A stretch of 64,000 nucleotides of DNA from Sindora glabra (GCA_020226215.1 CM035234.1:69527823-69591822), one strand, 5' to 3'. Shown: positions 1 to 13,211, counted from the stretch's first letter. Translations and numbers: made by a program. The notes: generated by a model not told the origin, from the sequence alone.

Positions 1-250
1 CCAAGTAAAAAAATAAAAAAAAATTTGTACATTTATTTAGATAGATGAAGAGAAAAACGTAAAAAAGAATTAAAAGTAATTAAGAGAGATAAAGAGACAG
101 AAAAAATGTAGTTAAATGAGTCAATTTTTTTATTCTCTTTCATCATTAAATTTTGGTTTCATTATCAAATAGGATTGTTTATAATCATTGGATGAAATGA
201 GAATGGATGACTTAGATTTGGTGTAATTCTTATAATGGTGTCAATTGATC

Positions 251-312
251 TCTATTCTCTCTCTCTCTCTCTCTATATATATATCTATATATCTATATAT
301 ATATATATATAT
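251..312. repeat. Compound microsatellite (CT)n-(TA)n
   Basis: A run of CT dinucleotides passes directly into TA dinucleotides interrupted by TATC. It lies in AT-rich spacer with no gene nearby. The rest of 1-866 shows no coding signal. Confidence 0.9.
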
Positions 313-651
313 GTCCATTAAAAAAATTCAACATTCGGAAGCTTATTTGGAATCAGCGTGAAGTTTTGTGCCCAAATTTTAATATTAATATATGAATTGC
401 ATATTGAAATATTTTTTTACTGTTACTCTAAATTCATTGCTCGAAAAATGAATTGACATTTTGAGTCAGTTTGTTTTAAATAGAAAGCATCTTTCATAAT
501 AATATAATTATAAAATATTAAAATGATAGCCGGCAATGTTAGTGGTGCAATTGCACCTAATATTGCCTTATGGACTTTATTTATTTCACATGGTGGATTA
601 AACCCTCAACCTTACTTGTGTGTTAAGTAGATTACTACTCCTATAATTACT

Positions 652-652
652 A

Positions 653-702
<50 letters not shown>
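652..702. repeat. (TA)n microsatellite
   Basis: About 25 near-perfect TA units. The minus-strand reading frame across it (598-798) is a tyrosine-isoleucine repeat artefact, not a gene. Confidence 0.9.
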
Positions 703-705
<3 letters not shown>

Positions 706-866
706 GATGATAGAAAATGTTCTATTTATTTTAAAGAAGTTATTTTCTCCTTTTAATGTAGCACTAAGTATTATAATTCTAAAAATTATACGTGACATGT
801 TACTTCCTTATTTTATATTAACAAATGAGAATTTTTAATAAAATATCTTCTAACAAAATAAACAAA

Positions 867-1613
867 ACCTTGGTCACTGTTTTGTGTCATAAATGAGTTA
901 ATTTGTAGTTTATTAACCTAGTCAATAAAATATAAGTTAACTATTAGAGGTGTTTTGTACACTAACATAAAAAAAATAAGCTCAAATTTAATAATTTATT
1001 TTGAGTAACTTATAATTTATAATCTGGTAGCTTTTCAATTTTTTTCAAAATTTGTCCTTTTTATTTTTGTTAATTATAACTCATTCACTTAATAAACAAT
1101 TATATTTCTATTTCAAACAAGAGATGAATAAAAATTAAGTAAATAAATAGATGATATCATAAATTATAATTAATGCAAGTTTAGTTAATTACATCCTTTT
1201 CTAACTATAAATATATAAAATTACATATGCAAAAAAGTATATATCATAAAATTTAAGAAATATTATTTCTTCTATAAATAATAATTAAATAAAAATATAT
1301 AAATAAATATATAAATATATAAATTCATAAAATATAATTAATTAAATTTTGAAAAATTGTATTTTTATTTCAAATATATTAATTGTATTAATATAATTTT
1401 ATGTTTAAAATAAATTTCAATTAATTTAATTTATTTATCTATTTATATTAATATATCCTTTTATGTCATTTTACATTTTTAACTAATTCAACAACTAATT
1501 TTATAAAATATTTCTTATACAATCAATTAATTTATTAGCTACCTTGTTAGTTACTAACTAATTTATCAATTATCAACTAATTTACTAGTAATATGCACAA
1601 AATATAGCCTTAA
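867..1613. mobile_element. MITE-like inverted-repeat element (about 750 bp)
   Basis: The left edge (CCTTGGTCACTGTTTTGTGT) and the reverse complement of the right edge (AAGGCTATATTTTGTGCATA) align imperfectly, and the similarity continues inward through ATTAGTTGATAA-like sequence. The interior is non-coding AT-rich DNA. A related left half seems to recur at about 32465-32580, with shared phrases such as GTCAATAAAATATAA. No clear target duplication is visible. This would be an old non-autonomous DNA transposon, superfamily undetermined. Confidence 0.4.
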
Positions 1614-1796
1614 TATTCAGGAATATAAGAGTGACACTGTTTAGGGGAAGTAGTAGTGCGATAAATACAATTCATTTACATCTTTGATTCCGTAAAATTT
1701 GTACAGAGAAATAAAACCTTTATGTGATATTTGTATTGTATCCCTTGTGTATGCATAGGAATTAAGTAATTGGCATTCAATTACCCAATGAATATT

Positions 1797-1830
1797 CAGT
1801 ATTTGGTAAGTACTCAGTATTTGGTAAGTA
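1797..1830. repeat. 18-bp-period tandem duplication
   Basis: CAGTATTTGGTAAGTA occurs twice, at 1797-1812 and 1815-1830. The surrounding 1614-2119 is AT-rich spacer with no supported feature. Confidence 0.8.
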
Positions 1831-2119
1831 ATAATGAGTTGATAAGTTATAATAAGTATTATTGTTTGCTTTTGAAAAATATTTTAAAAAAAAATACTAT
1901 AGAATAAGAATTACTTAATGAGAGGGAAATAGTTTATTTTGTCCGTGTAACCAATGTTTTCAAAACTGGTCCAATGCCCGGATTCTCAGATGAATCGATT
2001 AGCGTTTAAATTCTGGATTAAGCAGGAATTCGATTTATTAAGTTGAAAATCGATCAGAATTTGAATATCTACTAATTATTAAAAAAAAAAAAACTGCATG
2101 CCAAATGGAAGCGAACTCT

Positions 2120-2880
2120 ACTTCAAGGTAGGGTCATAAATAAATTAAATTATTTGTTAACAACTCGAATTTTTGTAAAAAGTTCTATTCATATTTGAAT
2201 TAAATGAATTCGAACCTAAACAATATAAAATTGACAAGCCAAGCTTAAACCTCAAAATACAAAGCTCATGCTATTTAAATAAGAATTTATATATATATAT
2301 TTGCTTATTATATTATTTATAATTTTCTCAATTTATCAATTCATTTAATTAGTTAATATTTTCATATTATAAAATTTTTTGTTATTTTTATTTTACAAAA
2401 GCAAAAAAATGTCATAGAAATTGTACCTTAAACATTTAAATCTAAAAGATTTAAGTTTGAGTTGTTTGAAAAAGTTAAAGAAAAATCGAATGACAAATTT
2501 TATACTTATAGGATTGCTTATGTAGTTATTATGCAATATTCAAATGTTTTAATTTAACTATCTATTATATAATTTTGTTAAATTAGAAAGAGATTATATT
2601 TGTGGTGTCATTTATTTATACTAAAAAATTGTCTTATATCTTTTTTATTAATATTTGTTAAAAAATCATGCAATATATCAGAATTTGCTTAGATTCGATT
2701 ACGCTTGTTTAGCAATCGAACTTAAATTTGAGCTCGAATTTTTAAACTCAACAAGCACGAACTCATGCATACTTAATTTTATTAAACTCAAGCTTGATCA
2801 AGCAAAAGTTCAACTTCGCTCAACTTGTTTACAAGCCCACTCCATACCATGGGTGGAGCCGAGCTAAACACTTAAACCAA
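2120..2880. repeat. Decayed dispersed repeat, unclassified
   Basis: This stretch contains recurring GAACTC/GAGCTCG/CTCAAGCTTG-type words, ending near CCATGGGTGGAGCCGAGC. That composition resembles the internal parts of old plant DNA transposons. The plus-strand 70-residue frame at 2655-2867 lies inside and has no domain. Ends and target duplication cannot be fixed. From 2881 to 3779 only AT-rich spacer is seen. Confidence 0.3.
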
Positions 2881-3779
2881 AGTTATTTTATAATATATGT
2901 TGCAAACATTAAGTATATTATAATTCTTACAATACATATTCCATTAATTTTAAATGTGTGATAATTTTTAGTTCGTAACCATTAATCATATACTTATCTA
3001 AATTAGTCCTAGATATTTCAAAGTATGTATTTATTTGGCTTAAATTGTATTATATAAATTATTGCAAAAAATTTAATGACATAGTGAAATTATTATTATT
3101 TTTTATAATTGTGACATGAATAGAAAGTTTATTGTGATTTCTTAAAAATTACGCTAGTTATAGTAAACATTTATTCTACTTTCCCCCCTAAAAAAAACTC
3201 AAAAAACATTAAAGTAAATATGAAGATTTAAAAGAAAACACCAAAAAAAAAACTTAAAATTCTCTCTCCCATACTTAAAACTTACATTGTTGCTGACGTA
3301 AAGCATATCAATATTAATAAAGATAAATGACAAGTAAAATAAAAGAAAAAGAAAAGAGAATGCAAATCTAAAAAGTTAAGTTGCCCCCTAAGAAGCATAT
3401 TTTTTTAATGTCTTTAGTTGAATGTCGTATCTACTTCAATTTGGCTTCCATTCATAAACTGTTTGTAATATCTTTGGGATAATATTTAAAATTTTATTAT
3501 TTTAAATAACTTAAAATATTTATTTTAATTAGAGAGTGCAGTTAAATTGCATTTATTTATGCCAAGGCCAAATAGGGATATCTAAATTGCACTGATTAAG
3601 TACTATGATTTTCTTGATAAAAGAGTTATCAATATATATATATATATTTATTGGCAAAACATAAAAGTGAAGGGTGCAGAGACAATGAAGTCAATTAGTG
3701 ATGGTAAATGACTTTTATTTATAAAATTGCAAATTTATGAAAGTATGTGTTTATGAGATAAAAAATAATATATATATCT

Positions 3780-5648
3780 TTTTCCCTCTCTTTCACCTCA
3801 CTCATAGAAATTTTCTCTTTTTCTTTCTCTCTCTATCTCTCTCCTTCCCTCTCCCTTTTTTTGAGCTTTGTCTCTCTTCTCTCCCTCTCTTCTTTCTTGT
3901 TCTCTTTTCCTCTTTCTTTTCAGTGGCTCCTTTTTATTCTCCCTTTCTTCTAGTTATGGAGTCGCTGGTGCTGTGCCATTTGCGAGCCATTATCCAATGA
4001 CCGTAACACATGCCAGCAAAAAGAAGCCATAAGCAATAGCATGTAGGGAAGCTACATTGAGCCCGTCAACCTTGCGTGAGTTCTAGCCACCACCCACTAT
4101 CCAAGTTCCAGCATGCTCCGTCTCAACTGCAGCAAGCTTGAGGAGTAGTGGAGATGGAGATTCGGATTTGTAGCGCTGGTGGTAGTAGAGCTTGGAGGTT
4201 TAGGTTGTTGTGCTCTCCAACGATCCCACCATTTTTCGGCATTGACGACCTCCATGAATTATGGTGAGCCACCTTAGACACTAAAATCTCTATATTTTGC
4301 GAGATTGAAATGAGATCAAAGAAACCCACTTATGAGTTTTAATACATATGATAGTACACGAGAAAAATATACTTTTTATGCTGTAAAATGATAAGATAAT
4401 ATGATTACAACAAATATAATTAATTATGTCTTAATATTTTTAAATGATTCAAGTTTGAACTAAAAACACCCATTTTTTATGTGTTTGAAATATTTAATAA
4501 GAACTTTGGAAAATAAAAGTTTTATGATATAGAATATCAGAATGATATAATTAAAGTATCGCTAAATCGTTACATTACAATATTTTAAGGATTTAAGCAT
4601 AAAAAACTCCCTTTTTTGTCATCCTATTTTGGATATCAATATAACATTGATAAAATAAGGATTTATGATCAAGAATATTAGACTATTATATTTAGAATAT
4701 AATTATATCATCAAAATCTAATATTTTGATGTTTGGGGTTGATTTGGAAAGTCTCCAATAAATGTACCTTTCCTGTTCCTTACTGAAAGTTAAAAGTATA
4801 GAGAAGTATGTGTATAACCTTATATAGTGAGGTAAGTAGACCCTCTTGAGAGCTTAGGATCCTAATATTTTTTATTCAAAAAATCCATTATTTATGAGAA
4901 TCTTTAATTATTTCAATGGTGGATTTAAAAATAAAGAAAGTGATGATCTAGGTTGATTAAGTGTTAGAAAATGAACCTTTTTGGAGCTTCAAGATGTGAT
5001 ACTTTTACTTGTAAGCTTGATTCAAAAGTTGTTGTAAGATGGCACATCTTGGTTTCATAAGCCAACATCAAAAAATATAAAAGTTGACGATTTAAAGTGT
5101 TACTATAGTACGATTGGAGTTTGAAATTGTAATAATTGGAAAGAAAATAAAATATACCTATATGTTTATAATTTATTGCTATAACTTATGATTAGGAAGA
5201 TAAAAGGAAGTCGAACTTAGACATTCAAGGGCTTCTTGGGAAGTATGGACAATACTAGGTGCGTATATATCTTACCACCAAAATTTAATTATTATTTATA
5301 ATTATTTGATATGATGCTTTAAAATCTCTTCTTAGATTCTATTCATTGTAATTACAATTCATGTATGGGATTTGAAAATAATATGAATAAAGAGTTTTAA
5401 TCTTAGTAATTGTTGTTTAATATTACTTGATGGAATATAGGCTTAATGGAATTATAAGTCAAGAATGTGCATATAATGAGTGAATGTGGATTTATCATGC
5501 TTAGAGAGCATGGTGATGTATGGTGATGTTATTACTAATTATTGAAAGTTTGCAATTGAATTCTATGTTACTTGCAAGTTGGAACTTGTAATGTGAATTG
5601 TATTAATTACAAATAAATGTTGCAATCATACAAAAGGGCATGGTGGTG

Positions 5649-5685
<37 letters not shown>

Positions 5686-6748
5686 TATTATGCTTTTTGA
5701 CATTAACCTGTGATGATGAGATTGTCGCACTGTGTTAAAATTGCATTGAACTTATGATATGTAGAGTTAAGCTTTAGCGAATTTATTACATTGTGAATTA
5801 TGCCATGAGTGGCATTAAAATGAGAAATATGACAAGGGCAATGATGTGAAAGTCGGATGGAAAATTCTTAGCAAACAACTTGTGAAGGGTATAAAGTTGA
5901 CCCAAGAGTTAAAAAGTAGATATATATATATATATATATATATATGTTTATTGTAAATGGGTATGTGCTATGATGTGATATTGAAAATTTATTTGTGATT
6001 GGATATTATTGTTTGATATGATTGCAAGGACTTCATGTAATTGTGATGATTTGATTATGATTGAGCCTTAATGGTTGTTTATGAATGTGATGAGTACTTG
6101 GAATGGGTTGTGTATGATATGATGATGATATTATGTACTAGTAAATAGTTAACGTTATTATAACTTGTGATGTGAAATTTGGAATCTAAGTTGTATATAA
6201 GTGAATACACAATCCAAGGCTTGGTTTCATAAAAATCCAGGGAGTTTGGATTAAATTTATTCCTCTAATCAAATACTTAAATAGCATGTGACTATTTAAT
6301 ATAATTGAATTGAGGCTTAGAAGTGGTAGATATATGCTTACTAAGTTCTCAAAACTTGCTTTGTTTTATTTTCAATGTTTTTAGGTTAAAACAAGTACAT
6401 TTATGCATTGTTACATTTATATGGAATTAAATACCGCTTGGTTGAAAGATTTGATAATTAGGGTTCTCATATGATTAGGATCAAGATAAAAATTAATTCA
6501 GCATTTGATATGTTAAATTGTTTATTTATGTATATATCTTGAAGTTGTATTTTAAGGCATGTAGCCCTCGAGAAATGCTTAAAAATAAGGAAAACTATGT
6601 CCATTTTTTGTAGAAATTAAATTTAATTTTGAGCCATCACAAAAATATGGAGACTTTTATTGGATGGAATTAGAGTGAATAGCATTAAGGCTAGTGGAAA
6701 TAGGGTATTGGAATCCATGTTGATCATGATTGAGCTTAGGTTGTGACA
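3780..6748 (+). mobile_element. Probable Tekay/Del-type Ty3/gypsy LTR, 5' limit uncertain
   Basis: The right end reads GGTTGTGACA, which fits the GGTCGTGACA terminus typical of Tekay/Del chromovirus LTRs after two transitions. A TA-rich TATA-like stretch (3634-3647) is followed by a long CT-rich tract (3780-3960). Then comes a more GC-rich leader-like segment (3960-4260) with words such as TTTTTCGGCATTGACGACCT. This TATA, CT-rich leader and long AT-rich tail order is usual for the long LTRs of this lineage. No internal region follows the right end: position 6749 is already the truncated Athila-like element. It could be a solo LTR or the 3' LTR of a mostly deleted element. The left terminus and matching target duplication were not found, and the start given is only the start of the CT tract. 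Confidence 0.45.
5650..5684. repeat. (TA)n microsatellite
   Basis: A near-perfect TA run inside the probable LTR. A second shorter TA run lies at 5921-5944. Confidence 0.9.
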
Positions 6749-7483
6749 CTAATGCCTCATTTGCTTACAGCACCAAGTTTCAAGTGTTCCTACAAGAGAT
6801 TCTTTTTTAAAATCATTGCCATCCATCAAACTTTCTCTAAAATTTATTCTCAAATCATTCTTGTGCAATTTAGAATTATCATGTATTAAGAAATTAGCTA
6901 TATCAATAGGAAAAATAGAATGATTATTAAACACTTCTTTTCTTCAAAAATATTAAATTGTGTTATTTGGCCATCAAATTACATAGATAGGATTCCATCT
7001 TAGACATTAATCATATCTCTTGCAATTTTCAAGAAAGGTCTCCCTAGAATGATTGGAGCTAGATTTTTTAAAGCCTCATTTTCCATAGTAAAAAATGTAA
7101 AAATCAAAAGGAAAGATCAGACCATTCAATTACGCAAAAAGATCTTCAACCATACCCATAAGGTAAGTGTTAGAACAATTGGCCAATTGCACAATGACAC
7201 AAATTTGTTTTTGAAGGCCTAATTTTGAAGATTGATAAACAAAAAGGGGTATAACATTAATCGAAGCATCTAAATCTAGCATTGCATGCTTAATTCTACT
7301 TGTGCCTATAACACACGAGATGGTGAATATGCTTAGATCTTTACATTTTATTGGTAATTTGCTTTGAATTCTTGCAAACACATTCTCCCCTACACTTATT
7401 TTTTTTTCATCACTTCTCAATTTCTTCTTTTTAATGCATAATTCCTTAAGGAAATTTACATAGTTATGAATTTGTTTAATCAA
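6749..7483 (-). pseudogene. Athila-like Ty3/gypsy protease region, truncated
   Basis: An open stretch at 7130-7483 encodes a retroviral-type aspartic protease domain on the minus strand. It has the approach CKDLSIFTISCVIG, the active-site-like MLDLDASINVIP and the later VQLANCSNTYLMGMVEDLFA. Athila-like elements normally have D-L-G-A-S here; this copy has D-L-D-A-S, so the conserved Gly is lost. Shifted frames below 7130 retain the flap-distal motif APIILGRPFL and, at 6749-6934, the linker after protease (HSIFPIDIANFLI). Reverse transcriptase and integrase should follow but are absent, because the element stops at 6748 against a foreign LTR. The product would have processed Gag-Pol; it is dead. 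Confidence 0.8.
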
Positions 7484-8760
7484 ATATATAAGAGATTTGT
7501 TTACTTCTACTTTCCTAGAAGCATTAAAAATCTCTTTTTCATCAATGTCTTTGTTACGAGTAAGTCTATTAGAAAAAGGAAGAAGAAGAGGAAAAGTAGA
7601 AAAAATAAATGGAAGACTTAGATATAGTTTTTATCTTAACCTCTTTTTTCCCTAGTTCCTTTAGTGGACCTTGGTTCTTTTGCCCTTTGTTACCTTTGGT
7701 TAGGGAGGTGGAGTGGGCCTATGACACTGACATTTTCTTTAGAGTTCAACTTTGGTTAGGAGGTGGAGGGTAGCATGCTTCCAAATTAACTCCTAATTTA
7801 CTGATAAATATAACAAGTTGGCTCATTTGAGCTAACAAGTTTTTTATACTTGTTTATGGCATTTACTGATTTGAAAGATTCATCCTTTTGAAAGGCAAGA
7901 CACATATCAATAAAACAATCAGAAGTACAAACTTTGCTGTATATTTTTGCTATTTACATCTAATTCACAACTAGTTACTAAACGAGAACTAAAGGTGGTA
8001 ATATCATTTACTTATTTAGGTGTGAGATCATTTCTAATGCCAAATTGCTAAGAATTTGTTGTCATATTTGTAGTAAGATTTCTTGTCACTTCCAAAGTTT
8101 TATCAAATCAAGCTCTACTACTTGAACATCAATCATGCACCTATCCATTAGCAATAAACTTTCATAGAAAAATTGGATAAGATATGGATCATTGATTTGA
8201 TGATAGAGGTAGCTTATATAGCCTCTTAAATATCTCCCAATATTCATGTGAAGACTCACCATTGATCTACTAGAATACACAAATTTCTTTTCTTATACTT
8301 GCAACTCGACAAGTAAGGAAGTATTTTTCTAGGAAGACCTTTTGCATGTGATGTCATGTGTTAATCAAGCTAGGAAGAAGGTAGTATAATCAATCCTTTG
8401 CTACATTTGCTAAGGAAAAAGGAAAGGCTCTCAACTTGATTTGATCTTCTATAACTCCTTAACTCCTTGAAGTTTCATGATAAAGTAGACTACATGGAAT
8501 TCCTTAAGGTGTCTATACGGATCATCCCTATAAGACCATGGAAAGTAGGCAACAAATGTATGAAACCAGACTTAAGTTCAAAATTAATATTTAATTTAGG
8601 GTATTCAATACCATAAGACTACAAATTCAAAATTAGTAGTAGCAAATTCTCTTAGAGTTTTATCATTCAAAACCATATTCACAAATTCAACCCTATGTAA
8701 TCTTCTTAAGCAATGGAATGTCCTCTCAACTTCAACATCAATATTCAATATAGAAATATA
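7484..8760 (-). pseudogene. Athila-like Ty3/gypsy gag, multiply broken
   Basis: Minus-strand frames carry successive pieces of a plant Athila-type Gag capsid region. They begin at an ATG at 8676 (MVLNDKTLREFATT), followed by a tract corresponding to the conserved HLLPTFHGL segment near 8520-8580. The capsid core at 8086-8280 includes LIQFFYESLLLMDRCMID, matching the family's QYFYEGLLPMDR-type motif. Stops and frameshifts separate the pieces. Gag would form the virus-like particle in the cytoplasm. It lies between the decayed primer site at 9068 and the protease, the normal gag-pro order. Confidence 0.75.
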
Positions 8761-9067
8761 AGAAAAATGAGTTATGCACTAAAAATCATAAAAAATTAAG
8801 TTTAAATAGAAAAGAAACAAAATGATAAAATAACTAAAAATTAAAAAGTTTAAAAAATTTAAAACCTAGTAAAATGATATAATTTGGCCAAAAAATGCCA
8901 AAATTTAGGGCATAGCCCAATCTTGTATAGAATACTGAAAAACCTTAGATAAAAGAGTTTGTCTTGAAATTCAACAATTAGCACCACTAGGAAGCTTGAA
9001 AAACACCAAAAACTAAATAGAAAAGAGTTAAAAACAAAGAAAAATAAATATCAATTGCACAATCTAT

Positions 9068-9085
9068 TCCTCAATAATGGTGCTA
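9068..9085 (-). other. Decayed tRNA-Asp primer binding site
   Basis: The minus-strand sequence matches the plant tRNA-Asp primer site TGGCGCCGTTGCCGGGGA at 11 of 18 positions. All seven differences are C-to-T or G-to-A transitions. It lies upstream of gag and six bases inside the inferred LTR edge at 9092, as expected for minus-strand cDNA priming. tRNA-Asp primers are characteristic of Athila-type elements. Confidence 0.65.
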
Positions 9086-9091
9086 AAATTT

Positions 9092-10500
9092 TGATGTATG
9101 TTGTTTCATAGCAAATATTAATACTGACCTTATTTTAACATATAGATAAGGTAAGTTTAAGTCAAACTCAAGAGAATAGAAATCAATGGGTGAAAATAGA
9201 ATATAAGAATAGGGGGTTTTCAAAATCAATTTGAATAAAACAATAAAAGTAAAACCAAAGTAGAGAATATTAGAATATGAAAGCTCAATTTAAGAAATAT
9301 AACATTCCAATAAATTGATTTATCATTAACCCTTAACAAAATTCACAATTAATCTAACTATTTAAGCAAAAATTACCCCTACACTAATAGTAATCATGAA
9401 CAATTTTTTATGATGATTAATCTAGAACAAGCACCTAAATTAACTTCCCATTACTAATTTGAATTCAAGATACACACCTAAATCTAGTCAATAATAACAT
9501 TAAACATCAAGAATGAGTTTAAAATTGAATTAACATTTTTACACTTGAAAATTCTCAATTCATCCTTTATTTTTCTTATACAACTAATGATTCATCCACG
9601 CATCAAATTACCAAAGCTTAATTGCTACTAATTATAATAAATCATAATTAATCTACATACTAGAATTAACTGCAATTAATTGTTTAGTTATAGACTACAA
9701 CAGATAATCAACTAACCAATTGTAATTAATAAACTATCTAAGCAATCATTTACAACAAGAGCAGAAAAATACAAGAAAGGTCTCAAAATCAAATAAAATT
9801 AGATTGTTAATTTCTTGAACTAATGTAGAAAATTAGTCAATCATGGTGGAATACAAAGAAAGGTAGAAAAAAAGAGTTATTATGTAGAGTTATGTGTTTT
9901 TCCTTTGAGGGCTTAAAACCTTTAAATTTAAATTCTATAAGCTATAAAACCAATATCTCGTAGCATTACGAAGAATGGTGCCTTTTACAATTTGAAAACC
10001 TATAATCTAATTACAATTTAATCTACTAATATTTTATAGTAGTATTTTTGTCACTTAGTTTGAAGCTCAAGTTTAACCACCAAAACACTATAGTTTTGCT
10101 AAACTCAAATTTGAAAATTGTTAGGATAGGTCTTAACTAACTTTTAGAACTAGTTTCACCTCAATTAAACCACTTAAATTCCAAATCTAGCCAAAAAATT
10201 GTGATTGATTCAGTTTGGATAGAAATAAAGCATTAACTTCTCAACCATTTCTAATATTCCAAATGTCTGAAATAAGTTTTAACCAAAACATAAAAGTTTT
10301 AGAACTTTTTAACTTTCCAATGATATAAAGATCACAAAATTTTGACATTCAAAACTTAAGTTATAAAAAAATTTTAAAATAGTATAAAAATTTAGGTTTA
10401 ACTGAACAATTTAAAAATATTTGAAAACTATCATCTAATCAAATAACAAGGTCAATTCCATAAAATTAAACATATATAACACATTAAAAATTATAGAATG
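9092..10500 (-). mobile_element. Probable 5' LTR of the Athila-like element, outer limit uncertain
   Basis: Adjacent to the primer site, the plus strand begins TGATGTATG, so the LTR would end in CA on the minus strand. The following 1.4 kb has no coding capacity and looks like a long plant gypsy LTR. The opposite LTR is not in the window, so the outer end near 10500 is an estimate. The 10500-10939 stretch is AT-rich and unassigned. Confidence 0.45.
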
Positions 10501-10939
10501 AGATAAAATAATATAAATAATATGTCACACATTAATATAATGTACTTATACAACTCTAATAATTTCTTATTTTAGAAAATAAATTATTAGTTACCATTAA
10601 AGTAAGTGTTTAATGAATACACAAAAAGTAACTAAAGTAATTTAAATATAATTTCACAATTTTTAGGATATAATAAGACATTAACATCACTTAATAAAAA
10701 CTTAAGATTTAGATTTTCTTCTTCCTTTTCTTCTTTGTTTTATAAAGTGAACTAAAATATGCATTCGGTATTTAGAATTAATAATATAATATAATATTAA
10801 AAATAAATTTAAGAAATTGATCATTGTTTATTTGTCAAAAATTTTATCAAAATTGCTAAATATTAGTATGCTAAAAATTTAAACAATAATTGACAAGTGA
10901 ATAAAAAAGTTCATAAATAAATAATTAAAATTCTCTAAC

Positions 10940-11246
10940 TATTATAAAAATAATAAACACTTAAGGACAAGTAGAAAAGATATGAAAAAGACAAAGGAGA
11001 GAATTATGAAAAAGAGGAGAATATCTATTTCAATTGTATATAGAATGATTTTTATAACCTATATTTATAAGGCAAATAGATCAAGTGTTATAATTTCATA
11101 ATAATGATTTTTGAACAAAATTGAAACTTAATAATTAACATTATAACAAGAATATAATGTTTCACCTAATAATTGACCATTATAAGAAATATAATATCTG
11201 ACCTATGGACATTTATATTTAATAAACCTAATAATCATTCATAATA
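10940..11246 (-). repeat. 3' LTR of the minus-strand copia element
   Basis: It aligns with 17845-18112. Both share the block around TATTTATAAGGCAAATAGATCA, a TATA-like box (minus-strand TATAAATA at 11062-11069) and the CCTAATAATTGACCATTATA-type repeats. Terminal TG has become TA at the outer edge by a transition. Confidence 0.85.
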
Positions 11247-11257
11247 CTCCCTTTTGG
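11247..11257 (-). other. Polypurine tract of the copia element
   Basis: The minus strand reads CCAAAAGGGAG immediately before the 3' LTR, the position where plus-strand DNA synthesis is primed. The related copy has CCCAAGAGGAAG in the same place (44592-44603). Confidence 0.75.
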
Positions 11258-11394
11258 ATGTCCATATAAAGAAGTACTTAATTATAATATGTAAAGGGAT
11301 ACTGCCTTATTAAAAACCTTACTAAGAAAAACCTAATGGGATAAAACTTTGGTTAAGGAAAAATGAAAGGTATAGTGCATATTATCTCTCCTTT

Positions 11395-13211
11395 ACAACA
11401 ATATTATTTAAGAGCTCTTAATTGACGTAATCCAATATTATAAACCAGCTTTTCAAATGTTGTAATAGGAAGTGACTTAGTAAATAAATCTACTGGATTA
11501 TCACTGGAATATATTTGTTGAATATTCACACCACTATTCTTCTAAAGATCATGTATGAAAGAGAATTTTGGTGAGATATGTTTTGTTCTATGACCTTTGA
11601 TGTATCCTCCTTTCAATTAAGCTATATATGCTATATTATCTTCATATAAAATTGTTGGTAACTTCTTTTTGAATGGCAAACCGCATACTTCTTGAATGTA
11701 TTGAATTATAGACTTTAACCAAACATATTCTTGACTTGTCTTATAAATTGCTAAGATTTATGCATGATTAGAGGAAGTTGCTAATATAGTTTATTTCATG
11801 GAATGCCATGAAATAGCTATACGACCATGAGTGAATAAATAGCCTATTTATGATTGAGCATTATGAGGATCAAATAGATACCATGCATTTGCATACCCAA
11901 TAAGTTCAAGTTCGGATACATTTGAATAGTATAAACTCATATCCATTATACTATGAAGATACTGAAGTATATGCTTAATTTCATTCTAATGCCTTCGTGT
12001 TAGGTAAGAACCATATTTGCTAATAAATTTATGAAGAATGATATGTTAGGTCATGTATGATTAGCAATATACATTAGTACCCTAATAACACTCAAATATG
12101 GTATTTTAGGACTAAGCACTTCTTCACCACTCTCACAATGTTAAAAAAGGGTCTTTATTCACATCTAATAACTTTACAACCATTAAAGTGCTTAACAAAG
12201 GAGCTTTATCCATATAAAAATACTTTAGCACATTTATTATATAAGTTGTTTGATGTATAAAGATTTTATTTTCTAAATGTTCAATTTACAGACTGAGGCA
12301 AAGTTTTATTTTCCTAAGGTCTTTAATTTCAAATTCCTTCTTTAAGCATTCTATTATTTTTAAAAAATCATCAAGAGTTCCAATAATATTTAAGTCATCA
12401 ACATAAACAACAATTATAACAAATTAGATTATTTTTATAGCCTGATTTCAACAAATATCCACTAAGGTGGTTATACTATATACGCCCTCACTATTTTAAA
12501 CTATATAAGGATTTGTTTAGCTTGATTGAGTAATTTTGATGAAAATATGAATTATATGCTTTGGGTAACTTAAATCCTTTAGGGAGTTTCATATAAATGT
12601 CATTATTAAAAGAGCTATATAAATAGGTTGTAACAACATCTAAGAGATGTAAATTAATTTTTTCACATATTGCTAGACTAATTAGGCATCAAAACTAGTT
12701 GTATCCACATGGGAAAGCATGTCTCTTCATACCTAATACTAGGTCTTTGTGTATCACACAACTTTATTTTTCTTGTTCTGTTTTTGCACAAATGTCCATT
12801 TATATCCTACTAATTTTACACCATCTAGTATACGAACTATAGGTCCAAAAATTTCACATTTTGCAAGTGAATTCAATTTTGATTCAATGGCAACTTTCCA
12901 TTTTGGCCAATAATTTATATGTTTACATTCTTCAATAGATTTTAGTTTAAAATCCTTATTGTCATTGATATTGAGTGCATATTATATACAAATACATTAT
13001 TGATTTTTGTTATATAATAGTTCCATTTCTTTCCAGTCACTATATATTTTATTGAGATCTTATCATTTTTAAGTACTTGAATTTCTTTTGGAATTATGAT
13101 ATTAACCATGTTTGAGGACTTTTCTAGAGTTACAATTTCCTCAATTTGATCATCTTGTTTTTTACTTTTTTTTTTAGGACTTTTATGTTTAGAACCAATT
13201 AGTCTACACAC
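11395..13211 (-). pseudogene. Copia reverse transcriptase and RNase H remnant
   Basis: The minus strand preserves the catalytic motif YVDDL at 12391-12405, followed by typical copia sequence (EFEIKDLRKIKL, then FIHQTTYIINVLKYF). The RNase H tail includes SSDNPVDLFTKSLP near 11470-11510. The open piece at 12942-13211 is the integrase-RT linker, with a lysine-rich start and a KKWNYYITKINNVFVYN segment. The active-site aspartates survive, but in-frame stops split the domain many times. Gene context (integrase upstream, polypurine tract downstream) confirms the assignment. Confidence 0.85.

Noticed and set aside
598..798. Minus-strand 66-residue frame
   Set aside because: Largely tyrosine-isoleucine from a (TA)n microsatellite.
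3737..4000. Plus-strand 87-residue frame rich in Leu/Ser/Phe
   Set aside because: Created by a CT-rich tract in a probable LTR leader; no domain or splice context.
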